NCBI RefSeq assembly: GCF_900129325.1
Contig: NZ_FQUP01000001.1
Span: 558,001 to 622,000 of the forward strand
Length of the DNA: 64,000 nucleotides
Direction: 5' to 3'
Source of the DNA: Kaistia soli DSM 19436
Lineage (GTDB): Bacteria; Pseudomonadota; Alphaproteobacteria; Rhizobiales; Kaistiaceae
Every line of letters begins with the position of its first letter. The first letter of the stretch is position 1. A program made the position numbers and the translations under genes. The notes beneath the pieces are model-generated. The model saw nothing but the letters and a program-made list of their open reading frames with translations, was not told the DNA's origin and ran no database searches. Shown one piece after another: positions 54,516-63,961 of this stretch.

Positions 54516-55538
54516 ATGAAGAAGATCGGCTTTCTTTCGTTCGGGCACTGGTCGCCGTCGCCTCAGTCAGGCGCGCGATCAGCCTCCGACACGCTGCTGC
54601 AATCGATAGACCTCGCCGTCGCCGCCGAGGAGCTTGGCGCGGACGGCGCTTATTTCCGCGTGCATCATTTTGCGCGCCAGCTCGCCTCGCCCTTCCCGCT
54701 GCTCGCCGCTGTCGGCGCCAAGACGAGCCGCATCGAGATCGGCACGGCCGTCATCGACATGCGCTATGAGAATCCGCTTTACATGGCGGAGGATGCCGGT
54801 GCCGCCGACGTCATCTCCGGCGGCCGCTTGCAGCTCGGCATCAGCCGCGGCTCGCCCGAGCAAGTGATCGATGGCTGGCGCCATTTCGGCTATGCCCCGG
54901 CCGAAGGCCAGACCGACGCCGATATGGGCCGCCGCCATGCCGAGGTGTTCCTCGACGTGCTGCGCGGCGAAGGCTTCGCCAAACCGAATCCGCGGCCGAT
55001 GTTCCCCAACCCGCCGGGCCTGCTGCGGCTTGAGCCGTTCTCGGAAGGTTTGCGCGAGCGGATCTGGTGGGGCGCCGGTTCGAATGCGACGGCGCGCTGG
55101 GCGGCGCAGAAGGGCATGAACCTGCAGAGCTCGACGCTGAAGGACGACGAGACCGGCGAGCCGTTCCATATCCAGCAGGCCAAGCAGATCGAGGCCTATC
55201 GCGAGGCTTGGAAGGAAGCCGGCCATGAACGCGCGCCGCGCGTTTCGGTGAGCCGCAGCATCTTCGCAATCATGGACGACCGTGACCGCGCCTATTTCGG
55301 GCGCAGCGGCAAAGATCAGGACCAGATCGGCTTCATCGACGAGAACACGCGCGCGATCTTCGGCCGCAGCTATGCCGCCGAGCCGGATGCGTTGATCGCC
55401 GAGCTGAAGCAGGACGAGGCCGTGGCGGCGGCGGATACGCTCCTGCTCACGGTCCCGAACCAACTCGGCGTCGACTACAACGCCCATGTGATCGAGGCCA
55501 TCCTGAAGCACGTGGCGCCGGCGCTCGGCTGGCGCTGA
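54516..55538 (+). CDS. LLM-class flavin-dependent oxidoreductase
   Basis: The 340-residue TIM-barrel enzyme is a luciferase-like monooxygenase (bacterial luciferase family), using FMNH2 or F420 with an organic substrate. Family features are LGADGAYFRVHHFA near residue 43, the IEIGTAVIDMRYENPLYMAEDAG stretch and GGRLQLGISRGSPEQ near residue 103. No flavin reductase is adjacent. Substrate is unknown. The ATG at 54516 is chosen because family alignments usually begin with KKIGFLSFG; the in-frame ATG at 54477 adds only a short tail. Confidence 0.88.
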   Translation: MKKIGFLSFGHWSPSPQSGARSASDTLLQSIDLAVAAEELGADGAYFRVHHFARQLASPFPLLAAVGAKTSRIEIGTAVIDMRYENPLYMAEDAGAADVISGGRLQLGISRGSPEQVIDGWRHFGYAPAEGQTDADMGRRHAEVFLDVLRGEGFAKPNPRPMFPNPPGLLRLEPFSEGLRERIWWGAGSNATARWAAQKGMNLQSSTLKDDETGEPFHIQQAKQIEAYREAWKEAGHERAPRVSVSRSIFAIMDDRDRAYFGRSGKDQDQIGFIDENTRAIFGRSYAAEPDALIAELKQDEAVAAADTLLLTVPNQLGVDYNAHVIEAILKHVAPALGWR

Positions 55539-55620
55539 TACGCCAACGAAGGCGCGGCATCCTCCAAAGTGCCGCGCCGGCGCTTCCGATGCGCCAGCCG
55601 TTTGTGCCTTATCGGAAGTC

Positions 55621-56922
55621 CTAGCTGATGCCTTCCGGCTTCGGCCCGCCATAGGCCCAGTCAAGCAACTCGATCGTGTGCACGACTGGCGTCGCCGTTC
55701 CCGAGGCGAGCTGCGTCATGCAGCCGATATTGCCGGCGGCGATGATGTCGGGCTTCACCTTGGCGATATTGGCGAGCTTGCGCGCCTTGAGTTGGCCTGA
55801 AATCTCCGGCTGCAACATGTTGTAGGTGCCGGCCGAGCCGCAGCAGATATGCCCCTCGGGTACGTCGCGCACCGTGAAGCCCGCGCGCTGCAACAGCGTC
55901 TTCGGCGTCACCTTGATCTGCTGGCCGTGCTGCAGCGAGCAAGCCGAGTGATAGGCGACCGTCAATGGCTCCGGCAACGCGGCGCGCTCAAGCTTGAGGC
56001 TTTCCAGATATTCCGTGATGTCGCGGGCGATGGCCGACACCCGCGCCGCCTTTTCGGCATAGTCCGGATCCTCGCGGAACATGAAGCCGTAATCCTTGAT
56101 CGTCGTGCCGCAGCCAGACGCGGTGACGATGATCGCATCAAGCCCCGCGCCGTCCATCTCGGCGATCCAGCCGTCGATCGTCGCCTTGGCGGTCGCATGG
56201 GCGTCGTGCGAACGGCCCATATGATGCGCCAGCGATCCGCAGCAGTTGTCGCCCTTGGCGATCACCACCTCGACGCCGACGCGCGTCAGAAGGCGGATCG
56301 CCGCCTCGTTGATCGCGGGGTCCAGCACCGGCTGGACGCAGCCGGCGAGCAGCGCGACACGCCCGCGGCGCTTACCCTCTGCCTCGAAGGTGCCCGGCAC
56401 CTCAGAAGGGCTGCGTCCCGAAGGAAATCTCGGCGCGAGCGCCAGCATGGCGCCGATGCGGGCAAGGCCCGGCATGCGGCCGATGCTGCGCGCGAAGGGA
56501 CGCGCCGCCGCCGCACCGACCAGCGCCAGGCGGAATCGGCTGCGATAAGGCAGGACATGCGCGATCAGGCTGCGCATGACCCGATCGGCGAACGGGCGGC
56601 GATAGGTCTCCTCGATATGCGCGCGGGCGTGATCGACGAGATGCATGTAATGCACGCCCGAGGGGCAGGTCGTCATGCAGGAGAGGCAGGAAAGACAGCG
56701 ATCGACATGCTTGACCACCTCGTCATTGGCCGGCTTGCCGCCTTCGAGCATGTCCTTGATCAGGTAGATGCGGCCGCGCGGGCTGTCGAGCTCGTCGCCG
56801 AGCAGCAGATAGGTCGGACAGGTCGCCGTGCAGAAGCCGCAATGGACGCAGGTCCTGAGGATCTTCTCGGATTCGCGCGTATCGGGATCGGCGAGCTGGG
56901 CCAGAGTGAAAGAGGTTTGCAT
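55621..56922 (-). CDS. glcF: Glycolate oxidase iron-sulfur subunit
   Basis: GlcF passes electrons from the flavin subunits of glycolate oxidase. The 433-residue product has two 4Fe-4S sets, CVHCGFCTATCPTY near residue 25 and CLSCLSCMTTCPSG near residue 77, and two CCG-type domains (NCCGSLAHHMG near 223 and HICCGSAGTYN near 355). It follows glcE with a 2-base gap and completes the glcD-glcE-glcF operon. Membrane-associated, cytoplasmic side. Confidence 0.95.
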   Translation of the reverse strand: MQTSFTLAQLADPDTRESEKILRTCVHCGFCTATCPTYLLLGDELDSPRGRIYLIKDMLEGGKPANDEVVKHVDRCLSCLSCMTTCPSGVHYMHLVDHARAHIEETYRRPFADRVMRSLIAHVLPYRSRFRLALVGAAAARPFARSIGRMPGLARIGAMLALAPRFPSGRSPSEVPGTFEAEGKRRGRVALLAGCVQPVLDPAINEAAIRLLTRVGVEVVIAKGDNCCGSLAHHMGRSHDAHATAKATIDGWIAEMDGAGLDAIIVTASGCGTTIKDYGFMFREDPDYAEKAARVSAIARDITEYLESLKLERAALPEPLTVAYHSACSLQHGQQIKVTPKTLLQRAGFTVRDVPEGHICCGSAGTYNMLQPEISGQLKARKLANIAKVKPDIIAAGNIGCMTQLASGTATPVVHTIELLDWAYGGPKPEGIS

Positions 56923-56924
56923 TG

Positions 56925-58091
56925 CTAACCCATGCGGCCCGGATTGAGGATGCCGGCCGGATCGAAACTCTCGCGGATCCGGTGCGTGATGGCCGTGACG
57001 GCCGGCGACTCGGGCTGAAACGGTGAGATTGCGGCGCGGAGGCCATGCGGCGCACGGATCATGGTCGCGTGTCCCCCGAGCGCTGCCATGAGATTGCGCA
57101 CGCTCGCCCCGCCACCATCCGCCGGTCCCGCGATTGCGGTCCAGACAAGCCCGCCCGACCAGTCGAAGAAGCAGCGCGCGCCGAGTTCCGCGCGAAGGCG
57201 CGCCGCGACGGCTGGTCCGTCTGTCGGCTTCACCGAAATGCGCCAGACAACCTCATCCTCGCGGGCTTCAAGCGGGCTGACATCGCGGATGGCGCGCCAG
57301 AGATCGGCGGAATCCTCATCCCGCACCGCTTCGGCATCGCCAAAGGCGGCCAGCAGGTCGCGCAGCCTTGCCGTGCGGTATTCGCAGGAATTGGCGAAGC
57401 CTTCGAAGCGCAGCAGCGTCTTCGACGGCGCGCCGGGAAGATGCGCCGCGCCGGTGATCTCGAAGGGCGTTCCGAGCGCCGTGGTCATCGCCTCGACGGC
57501 GCGGACATCGTCGAGCCCCTCGAAGACCAGCGTCGTCTCGGTCTCGGCCTTCGGCAGCAGCTTGTAGGTCACTTCGGTGAGAACGCCGAGCGTGCCCCAT
57601 GAGCCGGCGAGCAGCTTCACGAAATCATAGCCGGTGACATTCTTCATCACGCGGCCGCCGGATTTGATCGTCTCGCCGCGCCCGGTGGTGGCGCGGACGC
57701 CGATGAGATGATCGCGTGCCGCTCCGGCCTGGATACGCCTGGGACCACTCGCATTCGATGCCGTCACGCCGCCGATCGTCGGCTCGCCCTTCGTGCCGAG
57801 CAGTCCGCGATAGTCGATCGGCTCGAAGGCGAGGCGCTGCCGGTTCTGGTCAAGCAGGGCCTCGATCTCGACGAGCGGCGTGCCGGCACGTGCCGACAGC
57901 ACCAGTTCGCTCGGCTCATAAAGCGTGACACCGGTCATCGCGCGGGTGGAGAGCATGCGCGCCGCCTGGACCGGCCGGCCGATATCGCGGCTGCCGCCGC
58001 CATGAATAGCAATAGGTGAACCTGTCGCGGCAGCATCTGCGAGGATCGCCTCGATCTCGGCCTCGCTATCGGGGAGGAGAATGGAGGTCAA
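56925..58091 (-). CDS. glcE: Glycolate oxidase FAD-binding subunit GlcE
   Basis: GlcE is the second FAD-binding subunit of glycolate oxidase. The 388-residue product has the FAD_binding_4 pattern (IAIHGGGSRDIGRP near residue 30, LLGTKGEPTIGGVTASNASGPRR near 95) and shares the family's glycine-rich region. A TTG at 58091 is proposed as the start: it overlaps the glcD stop as TTGA and has AAGGA 7 bases upstream. A longer frame from 58139 would overlap glcD by 52 bases. Confidence 0.92.
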   Translation of the reverse strand: MTSILLPDSEAEIEAILADAAATGSPIAIHGGGSRDIGRPVQAARMLSTRAMTGVTLYEPSELVLSARAGTPLVEIEALLDQNRQRLAFEPIDYRGLLGTKGEPTIGGVTASNASGPRRIQAGAARDHLIGVRATTGRGETIKSGGRVMKNVTGYDFVKLLAGSWGTLGVLTEVTYKLLPKAETETTLVFEGLDDVRAVEAMTTALGTPFEITGAAHLPGAPSKTLLRFEGFANSCEYRTARLRDLLAAFGDAEAVRDEDSADLWRAIRDVSPLEAREDEVVWRISVKPTDGPAVAARLRAELGARCFFDWSGGLVWTAIAGPADGGGASVRNLMAALGGHATMIRAPHGLRAAISPFQPESPAVTAITHRIRESFDPAGILNPGRMG

Positions 58092-59521
58092 ACCGGACGT
58101 CCTTCCAGGGGGAAGACCTTGTGCGGATTGAGCAGCCATTGCGGGTCAAGCGCGGTCTTGATGCGCATCTGCTGATCGAGGTCGATCGTGTTGAACTGGT
58201 GCACCATCAACTCGCGCTTCTCGACGCCGACGCCGTGCTCGCCGGTCAGGCAGCCGCCGACCTCGACGCAGAGCTTCAGGATGTCGGCGCCGGCTGCTTC
58301 CGCCTTTTCGAGTTCCCCTGGCTTATTGGCGTTGAAGAGCACGAGCGGATGCAGATTGCCGTCGCCGGCATGGAAGATATTCGCGACTTCGAGCCCGTAG
58401 CCGCTGCAGATATCGGCAATGCCGGTGAGCACCCGCGGCAACTGACCGGTCGGGATGGTGCCGTCCATGCACATATAGTCCGCGATGCGGCCCATCGCGC
58501 CGAAGGCAGATTTCCTGCCCTTCCAGATCGCGGCGCTTTCGGCTTCCGACTGCGACACCTTCATCGTCGAGGGATTGTAGTCGGCGGCGATGGCAGTGAT
58601 GCGGGAGATGAGATCGGCGATCTCCTCTTCCGAGCCCTCGACTTCGATGATCAGCAGCGCTTCGACATCGAGCGGATAGCCGGCATGGGCGAAGGCCTCG
58701 CAGACGCGGATCGCCGGACGATCCATATATTCGATCGCCACTGGGATGATGCCCGAACCGATGATCGCCGCGACGCAGGCGCCGCAATCCTCAGCCGATT
58801 GGAAGCCCATCAGCATGGGCCGCGCGCCCTCTGCCAGCGGGAGGATGCGCAGCGTGGCCTCGGTCACGACACCGATCTGCCCTTCCGAGCCCACGATGAG
58901 GCCGAGCAGGTCGAGACCCGGCGCATCGAGCGCCGCGCCGCCGATCTCGACGATCGTGCCGTCGATCATCACCATCTTCACGCCGAGAACGTTATTGGTG
59001 GTGACGCCGTATTTGAGGCAGTGCGCGCCGCCGGAATTCATGCCGATATTGCCAGCGATGGTGCAGGCGAGCTGGCTCGACGGGTCCGGCGCGTAGAAGA
59101 AGCCAAGATGCTGCACGGCGCCGGAAACGCCGAGATTGGTGACGCCCGCCTCGACGCGGATGGTCCGGTTGGCGATGTCGACGTCCAGAATCTTGTTCAT
59201 CTTGGAGACGCCGAGCACCACCGCATCGGCCGCCGGCAGCGCGCCACCGGCCAGCGACGTCCCTGCCCCGCGCGCGACCACCTTCACGCCCTCGGCATTC
59301 AGGAAGGCCAGGATCGCCGAGACCTGTTCGGTCGTTTCCGGCAGCACGACGGCAAGCGGCATCTGCCGATAGGCGGTAAGCGCGTCGGTTTCATAGGCGC
59401 GGCGTTCGTCCTCCGACGTGATCAGCGCCTCGGGCGGCAGAAGAGTCGCGAGGCCGGCAATGATCGCATCACGACGGGCCAGCACCCGCTCGTCCGGCTT
59501 CGGCATCAGGATAGCTGACAT
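58088..59521 (-). CDS. glcD: Glycolate oxidase FAD-linked subunit GlcD
   Basis: GlcD is the catalytic flavoprotein that oxidises glycolate to glyoxylate. The 477-residue product has a FAD_binding_4 domain (about 45-215, VARGAGTSLAGGALPAADAVVLG near residue 82 and GNIGMNSGGAHCLKYG near 155) and the FAD-oxidase C-terminal domain (about 220-465) with FHAGDGNLHPLVLF and GEHGVGVEKRE. It is first in glcD-glcE-glcF. Glyoxylate made here can be used by AceB in the same window. Confidence 0.95.
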   Translation of the reverse strand: MSAILMPKPDERVLARRDAIIAGLATLLPPEALITSEDERRAYETDALTAYRQMPLAVVLPETTEQVSAILAFLNAEGVKVVARGAGTSLAGGALPAADAVVLGVSKMNKILDVDIANRTIRVEAGVTNLGVSGAVQHLGFFYAPDPSSQLACTIAGNIGMNSGGAHCLKYGVTTNNVLGVKMVMIDGTIVEIGGAALDAPGLDLLGLIVGSEGQIGVVTEATLRILPLAEGARPMLMGFQSAEDCGACVAAIIGSGIIPVAIEYMDRPAIRVCEAFAHAGYPLDVEALLIIEVEGSEEEIADLISRITAIAADYNPSTMKVSQSEAESAAIWKGRKSAFGAMGRIADYMCMDGTIPTGQLPRVLTGIADICSGYGLEVANIFHAGDGNLHPLVLFNANKPGELEKAEAAGADILKLCVEVGGCLTGEHGVGVEKRELMVHQFNTIDLDQQMRIKTALDPQWLLNPHKVFPLEGRPV

Positions 59522-59644
59522 CGGTCCCTCCCGCCTGTCGGCAACGGCACAAGCACTCTAGGACGGAGCCACCATCACCTAAAGCCACGTCGTCAACAAT
59601 CATCGTTTCCCTGGGGTTGAAAATCGCCGGCTTTTATTGCCACG

Positions 59645-60574
59645 ATGCCGCGCATGAGCGCGTTCACGGACATGGAAATCTTCGCCCGAGTCATTACCGC
59701 CGGCAGTCTCTCGGCGGCGGGGCGCGAGCTCGGCCTATCGCCGGCTGTCGTCTCCAAGCGGTTGAAGCGGCTCGAAGAGCGACTGGGCACGCGGCTCTTG
59801 CAGCGCACGACGCGGCAGATCGCGCTCACCGAGGCGGGGCGCGGCTTCCATGACCGCGTCGTGCAGATCCTCGCTTCGATCGAAGAGGCCGAGGCCTATG
59901 TCAGCCGCCGCTCGGACGTCGCGCGCGGCACGCTCAAGATTTCGGCGCCGACCTCATTCGGCCGCCTGCATGTCGCGCCGCATCTCGGCCGCTTCCTGGA
60001 AGCCAATCCAGGCCTCACGGTCAATCTCGCGCTCTCGGACGATTTCGTCGACCTCGTAAAGGATGGCGTCGATGTCGCGATCCGTATCGCCGAGCTGACC
60101 GATTCGAGCCTCGTCGCCCGCCGCCTTGCGCCCAATCACCGGCTGCTCTGTGCGACGCCGGGTTATCTCGCCGCGCACGGCACGCCGCAGAGTCTAGCGG
60201 ACCTTTCCCGCCATGCATTGCTCGCCACCGCGGGGCAGGATCCCTGGCGCCTCGAAGGAAGCGAAGGACCCGTTACCGTGCATATCGACGGGCGGCTCAG
60301 GACCAATTCCAACGAGGTGGTGCGTGCGGCGGTGCTGGGCGGCTTCGGCATAGCGCTCCGCTCGACCTGGGATGTCGGTCCGGAATTGAGGGCCGGCCAG
60401 CTGGTGCATGTCCTGCCCGCCTACCGGGCGTCGCGCCGCGTCGCCGTCCATGCGGTCTATCCGAGCCGGCGCTATCTCGCGGCGAAGGTCCGGCTGTTCA
60501 TCGACTATCTGGCCGGCCTCTATGGCGAGCATCCCGCCTGGGATGACGGGCTCGAGTCGATGATCGGCGGCTGA
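59645..60574 (+). CDS. LysR family transcriptional regulator, probably of glcDEF
   Basis: The 309-residue regulator has an N-terminal LysR helix-turn-helix (about residues 5-65, SLSAAGRELGLSPAVVSKRLKRLEERLGTRLL) and a substrate-binding domain (about 95-300). It resembles the PBP2_CrgA-like subgroup. It is divergent from glcD with 123 bases between starts, where LysR proteins usually bind. Control of glycolate oxidase is inferred from this layout. The effector is unknown. ATG 59645 or the ATG at 59654 may be used. Confidence 0.9.
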   Translation: MPRMSAFTDMEIFARVITAGSLSAAGRELGLSPAVVSKRLKRLEERLGTRLLQRTTRQIALTEAGRGFHDRVVQILASIEEAEAYVSRRSDVARGTLKISAPTSFGRLHVAPHLGRFLEANPGLTVNLALSDDFVDLVKDGVDVAIRIAELTDSSLVARRLAPNHRLLCATPGYLAAHGTPQSLADLSRHALLATAGQDPWRLEGSEGPVTVHIDGRLRTNSNEVVRAAVLGGFGIALRSTWDVGPELRAGQLVHVLPAYRASRRVAVHAVYPSRRYLAAKVRLFIDYLAGLYGEHPAWDDGLESMIGG

Positions 60575-60589
60575 ACGGACATCGTTTGA

Positions 60590-61036
60590 CTAGCCCGCCA
60601 GTTCGTTCCCGTCCGGCCGCTCAAACAGACGTGACCATGCCTCCAGATGCCCGGGATCGACCTGCGCGGCTTTCGGCAGGTCACGGTTTCTGATGGCGAG
60701 GCGCCGTGTCAGCTCGTGGAGCGGTACATCGAGAAAGTGGAGACGTGTTTCGGCTCCCAGCTGCAGCGCGGTGGATCGATACGCCGACCGTTCCTCTCTC
60801 GTCCAGAACCCGTTTTCCAGAATGACACTGCTGCCGCCGGCAAGTATCCGCTGCGCCAAAGTCCATTGCAGGTCTTCGACGCGCGTCCGGGCCTCTTCGT
60901 CATCGATTGCAAAACCAAGCGCCAGAATCCAGTCGTCGGGCGACAGGCGAACGCCGGCGCCGTCCTCTTCAAGCTGGCGGGCCAGGGTGGTCTTGCCCGA
61001 TCCTGGCAGACCGCAGATGAGATGCAAGGTTGTCAT
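60590..61036 (-). CDS. P-loop ATPase/kinase-like protein
   Basis: The 148-residue soluble protein has a Walker A motif GLPGSGKTTLA (about residues 9-19) and an AAA_33/zeta-toxin-like kinase fold, with LSPDDW near residue 31 and a lid region RRLAIRNRDLP near residue 111. It may phosphorylate a small molecule, or act as a chloramphenicol-phosphotransferase-like kinase. No antitoxin-like partner lies beside it. It overlaps nothing and is convergent with the LysR gene. Confidence 0.8.
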   Translation of the reverse strand: MTTLHLICGLPGSGKTTLARQLEEDGAGVRLSPDDWILALGFAIDDEEARTRVEDLQWTLAQRILAGGSSVILENGFWTREERSAYRSTALQLGAETRLHFLDVPLHELTRRLAIRNRDLPKAAQVDPGHLEAWSRLFERPDGNELAG

Positions 61037-61102
61037 GCGTCAGTGATAGTGCGCCAGCCGGCCTGGCTCGTCATCTGGTCGGCATGACAACACGCTTCGC
61101 TT

Positions 61103-62407
61103 CTAGGCCTCTCCCCCGTCCGCGTGATGACGGCGGATGCGGCGGACGAGGAACCAGACGGCGAGCGCGACGGGCACGACGGCCAGCGCCTCGATCGTGG
61201 TCGGCTCGATATGAAGGCCGAGCACCGGCGCGCCTTCCGCCAGATGGCCGACAAGGCCGACGACATAGTAGCTAACAGCCGCCACCGAGAGGCCTTCGAC
61301 CGTCTGCTGCAGGCGAAGCTGCAAACGGGCGCGGTGGTTCATCGAATGAAGTAACGCGCGATTTTGCTGCGAAAGCTCGACATCGACGCGGGCGCGCAGC
61401 AGCGCGGCGGCGCGGGCGAGCTTGCGGGAGAGATCCTGCTGGCGCTGCTCCAGCGTCAGGCAGGTGCGCATGGCCGGCGCCATCCGGCGCGCGAGAAACG
61501 CGGTGAAGCTCGAATAGCCCTCGATCGGCTGCTCATCCATGGCGTTGAGGCGCAGGCTGACGATCTCGGCATAGGCGCGGCTGGCTCCGAAGCGGAACGC
61601 CGATTCCGCCGCGCCTGCTTCGAGATCGCCGGCCAGCGCCGTCAGGTCATCGAGCAGGAGGCGATTGGTGTCGAAGCCGCCCCCGCTGCGGAAGCGGCGC
61701 GTATCGTCGACAAGCTGCGTCTCGATGCGGCGTATCTCGGGCTGCAGGCGCTGCGCTTCGGGAAGACCCAGCATGGCCATGACGCGATAGGTCTCGGTCT
61801 CCAACAGCCGCTGGACCAGCGGCCCCGCTTCCTGCGGGCCGAGCCCGCGATCGACGACCAGAAGGCGCGTGAATCCGTCGCCGTCCTCACGAAAGTCGGT
61901 CGCGATCAGAGCGCGGCCGCCGGCAGCTTGCGAAGCGGCGAGCGATCCGGGGTCGAAGCCGGCGAAAAGCTCGGCCGGCGGGCGAAGATCGGCAACGAGG
62001 TCGAGCCGCGCCGCGACCATCAACGGCCCCGGCGGCTCGAACGCAGCGCCGAACGGCGTCTCCGCGGGCAATGCGCCGGTCCCGCCCCGCACGTCCCAGC
62101 TATAGGTCGTAAACTCCGCATGACTTTCCCAGCGAAGCGAGCCGCCGGCGAGCGCTACGACATGATGACGCGCCTCAGGCCCCGGCTGCGCCTCTCCAAT
62201 TCTGAGGCAGAGGGCCGCGAGATTGCGGCGCGCCGCGTCCGACTGGGCCGTATCTGTCATGAAGGCGTAGTGGAGAACGAGGCGCGGTGCCTCGATCATG
62301 TGGAACGGCCGCGCATGCACTTCGTGCAGCGCGGCATTCCGCAATGGATGATCGGCAAACCGTCTTGGGCCTTCGCGCATCAGCATCCCCCCGGATTGCG
62401 CCACCAT
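61103..62407 (-). CDS. DUF3422 family membrane protein
   Basis: The 434-residue protein matches DUF3422, a family of unknown function with HPLRNAALHEVHARPF at its start and two membrane segments near the C-terminus (about 360-380 and 395-415), preceded by a helical region with SQQNRALLHSMNHRARLQLRLQQTVEGLS. It may be anchored to the inner membrane with a large cytoplasmic domain. Start is uncertain: ATG 62407, 62386 or 62380, or GTG 62440. It starts about 50 bases after the ArgH-family gene. Confidence 0.8.
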   Translation of the reverse strand: MVAQSGGMLMREGPRRFADHPLRNAALHEVHARPFHMIEAPRLVLHYAFMTDTAQSDAARRNLAALCLRIGEAQPGPEARHHVVALAGGSLRWESHAEFTTYSWDVRGGTGALPAETPFGAAFEPPGPLMVAARLDLVADLRPPAELFAGFDPGSLAASQAAGGRALIATDFREDGDGFTRLLVVDRGLGPQEAGPLVQRLLETETYRVMAMLGLPEAQRLQPEIRRIETQLVDDTRRFRSGGGFDTNRLLLDDLTALAGDLEAGAAESAFRFGASRAYAEIVSLRLNAMDEQPIEGYSSFTAFLARRMAPAMRTCLTLEQRQQDLSRKLARAAALLRARVDVELSQQNRALLHSMNHRARLQLRLQQTVEGLSVAAVSYYVVGLVGHLAEGAPVLGLHIEPTTIEALAVVPVALAVWFLVRRIRRHHADGGEA

Positions 62408-62455
62408 AGCCTCGCATCCATCCGAAGGCGGCCGCGACACGCTGGCGCGCCCACG

Positions 62456-63961
62456 TCAGACGCGCGCGATCTCCTCGACCCGGCGCCTGAGCATATCCGA
62501 TGCGTCGGTCCGGCGCTGCGCAGCCTCGCGCGCCCGCCGATCGAACTCCCCCAGCGCCAATCGATACCCGGCGAGCGCTGCGTCAAGCGCCGCTGGCGCG
62601 GGACCGCCGAAGCGGTCGCGAACGGCTATAAACGCTTCCGGCGACACCATGTCCGCGAAGGCCATCTGGTCGGCGGCCGGGCGTCGGCCGACATGACGCT
62701 CGAACGCCGCGACAAAAGTGGGATAGCCATCTTGTCGCAAGGTTCCGGATGCCGCGACGACGGCCCGCGCAACGTCGGCTGCAATCTCATGCGCAAGCCG
62801 AAACGGCAGCCCTTCCTCGCGCACGAGGCGATCGGCGAGTTCGGTGATCGTGGCGCAGGAACGATCGAGATTGACGGCGACCCTTTCGGAATCGATGCGC
62901 GCCGCTTCAATGGTGGCCGTCAGAAGCGCGAGGACGCGCAGGCCGACATCAAAAGCCTGATAGCCCATCTCGTGGGTCTCGGCCTCGCTGTCGGTCATGT
63001 CGGTGAAGGGCGTGTTGTGAAGGAGATCGACCACAGCGCGGGCGCGCCCGACGGTCTGGCCGGACAGATGCCGCAAGTGCTCGAACGGCACCGGATTGCG
63101 CTTCTGCGGCATGATCGAGGAAATCTGCACGAAGGCATTCGGCAGATAGAGTTGGCCGACCTCGAAGCTCGACCAGAACAGGAAATCCTGAACCGGCCGG
63201 CCAAGATGCAGGAACAGCAGGGCCAGCGCGTCATAGGTGGCGGTCAGATAGTCCACGGCGGCGATGCAGGAATAGGAATTCTGCAGCGGCGCAGCGAAGC
63301 CCAGCAGTTCCGCGACGCGGTGGCGATCGGTCTGGAACCCGGTTGTGGTGATCGCAGCCGCGCCGAGCGGGCAGAGATCGACGATCGAACGGGCCGCCTC
63401 GATCCTCTGGATGTCGCGGATCAGCACCTCGATCATCGCCGCGATATAGTGGCCATAGGTCGTCGGCTGGGCCGGCTGGCCATGGGTATAGGCGACGATC
63501 AGCGTATCCCGGTCCCGCGTCGCGGCCTCAATCAGTGCGCCGAGCAATCCGCGCAAGGCCGCCAATAATCCGTCGATGCGGGGAAGCAGGCCGAGCTTCA
63601 GGAAGGTATGATCGATATCGTTGCGCGAACGCGCCGTATGCAGACGGCCGCCGATATCGGCGCCGACGCGTCGTTTCAGCTCCTTCTCCATGTGGAAGAA
63701 GTAGTCCTCCACATCGCCACCATAGACGAGCGTGGCAGGGTCGATCTCCCGTTCCATCGCACCGAGTGCGCGCGCGAGTGCCCCGCCCTGCGCCGGGTCC
63801 AGGATGCCCGTCTCGACCAGCATCACCAGATGAGCGAAATCGATGCGGCGCAACGCCTCGGCATGGTGGTGTCGTGCGCCGTCGAAGAGCGGCTTCAGTA
63901 CCGTCTCTCGAAAGACCGGATCAGGAAACTGTGACCTGTCGCCGGATTGAAGCGTGCCCAT
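62456..63961 (-). CDS. Argininosuccinate lyase family protein
   Basis: The 501-residue protein belongs to the fumarase/argininosuccinate lyase superfamily. Signature SSIMPQKRNP lies near residue 281 (canonical GSSxMPxKxNP), with HTARSRND near residue 107 and THGQPAQPTTYGHY near residue 160. Standard ArgH makes arginine and fumarate from argininosuccinate and is about 460 residues; this is longer and somewhat divergent, so it may be a second ArgH or act on a related substrate. No other arginine gene is nearby. It leads a minus-strand pair with DUF3422; the 39 bases after it hold only its leader. Confidence 0.85.
   Translation of the reverse strand: MGTLQSGDRSQFPDPVFRETVLKPLFDGARHHHAEALRRIDFAHLVMLVETGILDPAQGGALARALGAMEREIDPATLVYGGDVEDYFFHMEKELKRRVGADIGGRLHTARSRNDIDHTFLKLGLLPRIDGLLAALRGLLGALIEAATRDRDTLIVAYTHGQPAQPTTYGHYIAAMIEVLIRDIQRIEAARSIVDLCPLGAAAITTTGFQTDRHRVAELLGFAAPLQNSYSCIAAVDYLTATYDALALLFLHLGRPVQDFLFWSSFEVGQLYLPNAFVQISSIMPQKRNPVPFEHLRHLSGQTVGRARAVVDLLHNTPFTDMTDSEAETHEMGYQAFDVGLRVLALLTATIEAARIDSERVAVNLDRSCATITELADRLVREEGLPFRLAHEIAADVARAVVAASGTLRQDGYPTFVAAFERHVGRRPAADQMAFADMVSPEAFIAVRDRFGGPAPAALDAALAGYRLALGEFDRRAREAAQRRTDASDMLRRRVEEIARV

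Noticed and set aside
58016..59518. Open frame of 500 codons opposite glcD
   Set aside because: Antisense to glcD; no family features.
59522..59644. LysR binding site between glcD and its divergent regulator
   Set aside because: A TCAAC...GTTGA inverted pair is present but spacing is too wide and too weak to mark as a site.
60590..61036. P-loop protein considered as a zeta toxin
   Set aside because: No antitoxin-like small gene is adjacent, and the kinase motifs alone do not prove toxicity.
61364..63568. Long open frame (734 codons) on the plus strand
   Set aside because: Antisense to the DUF3422 and ArgH-family genes; composition is Arg/Ala/Gly rich with no domain.
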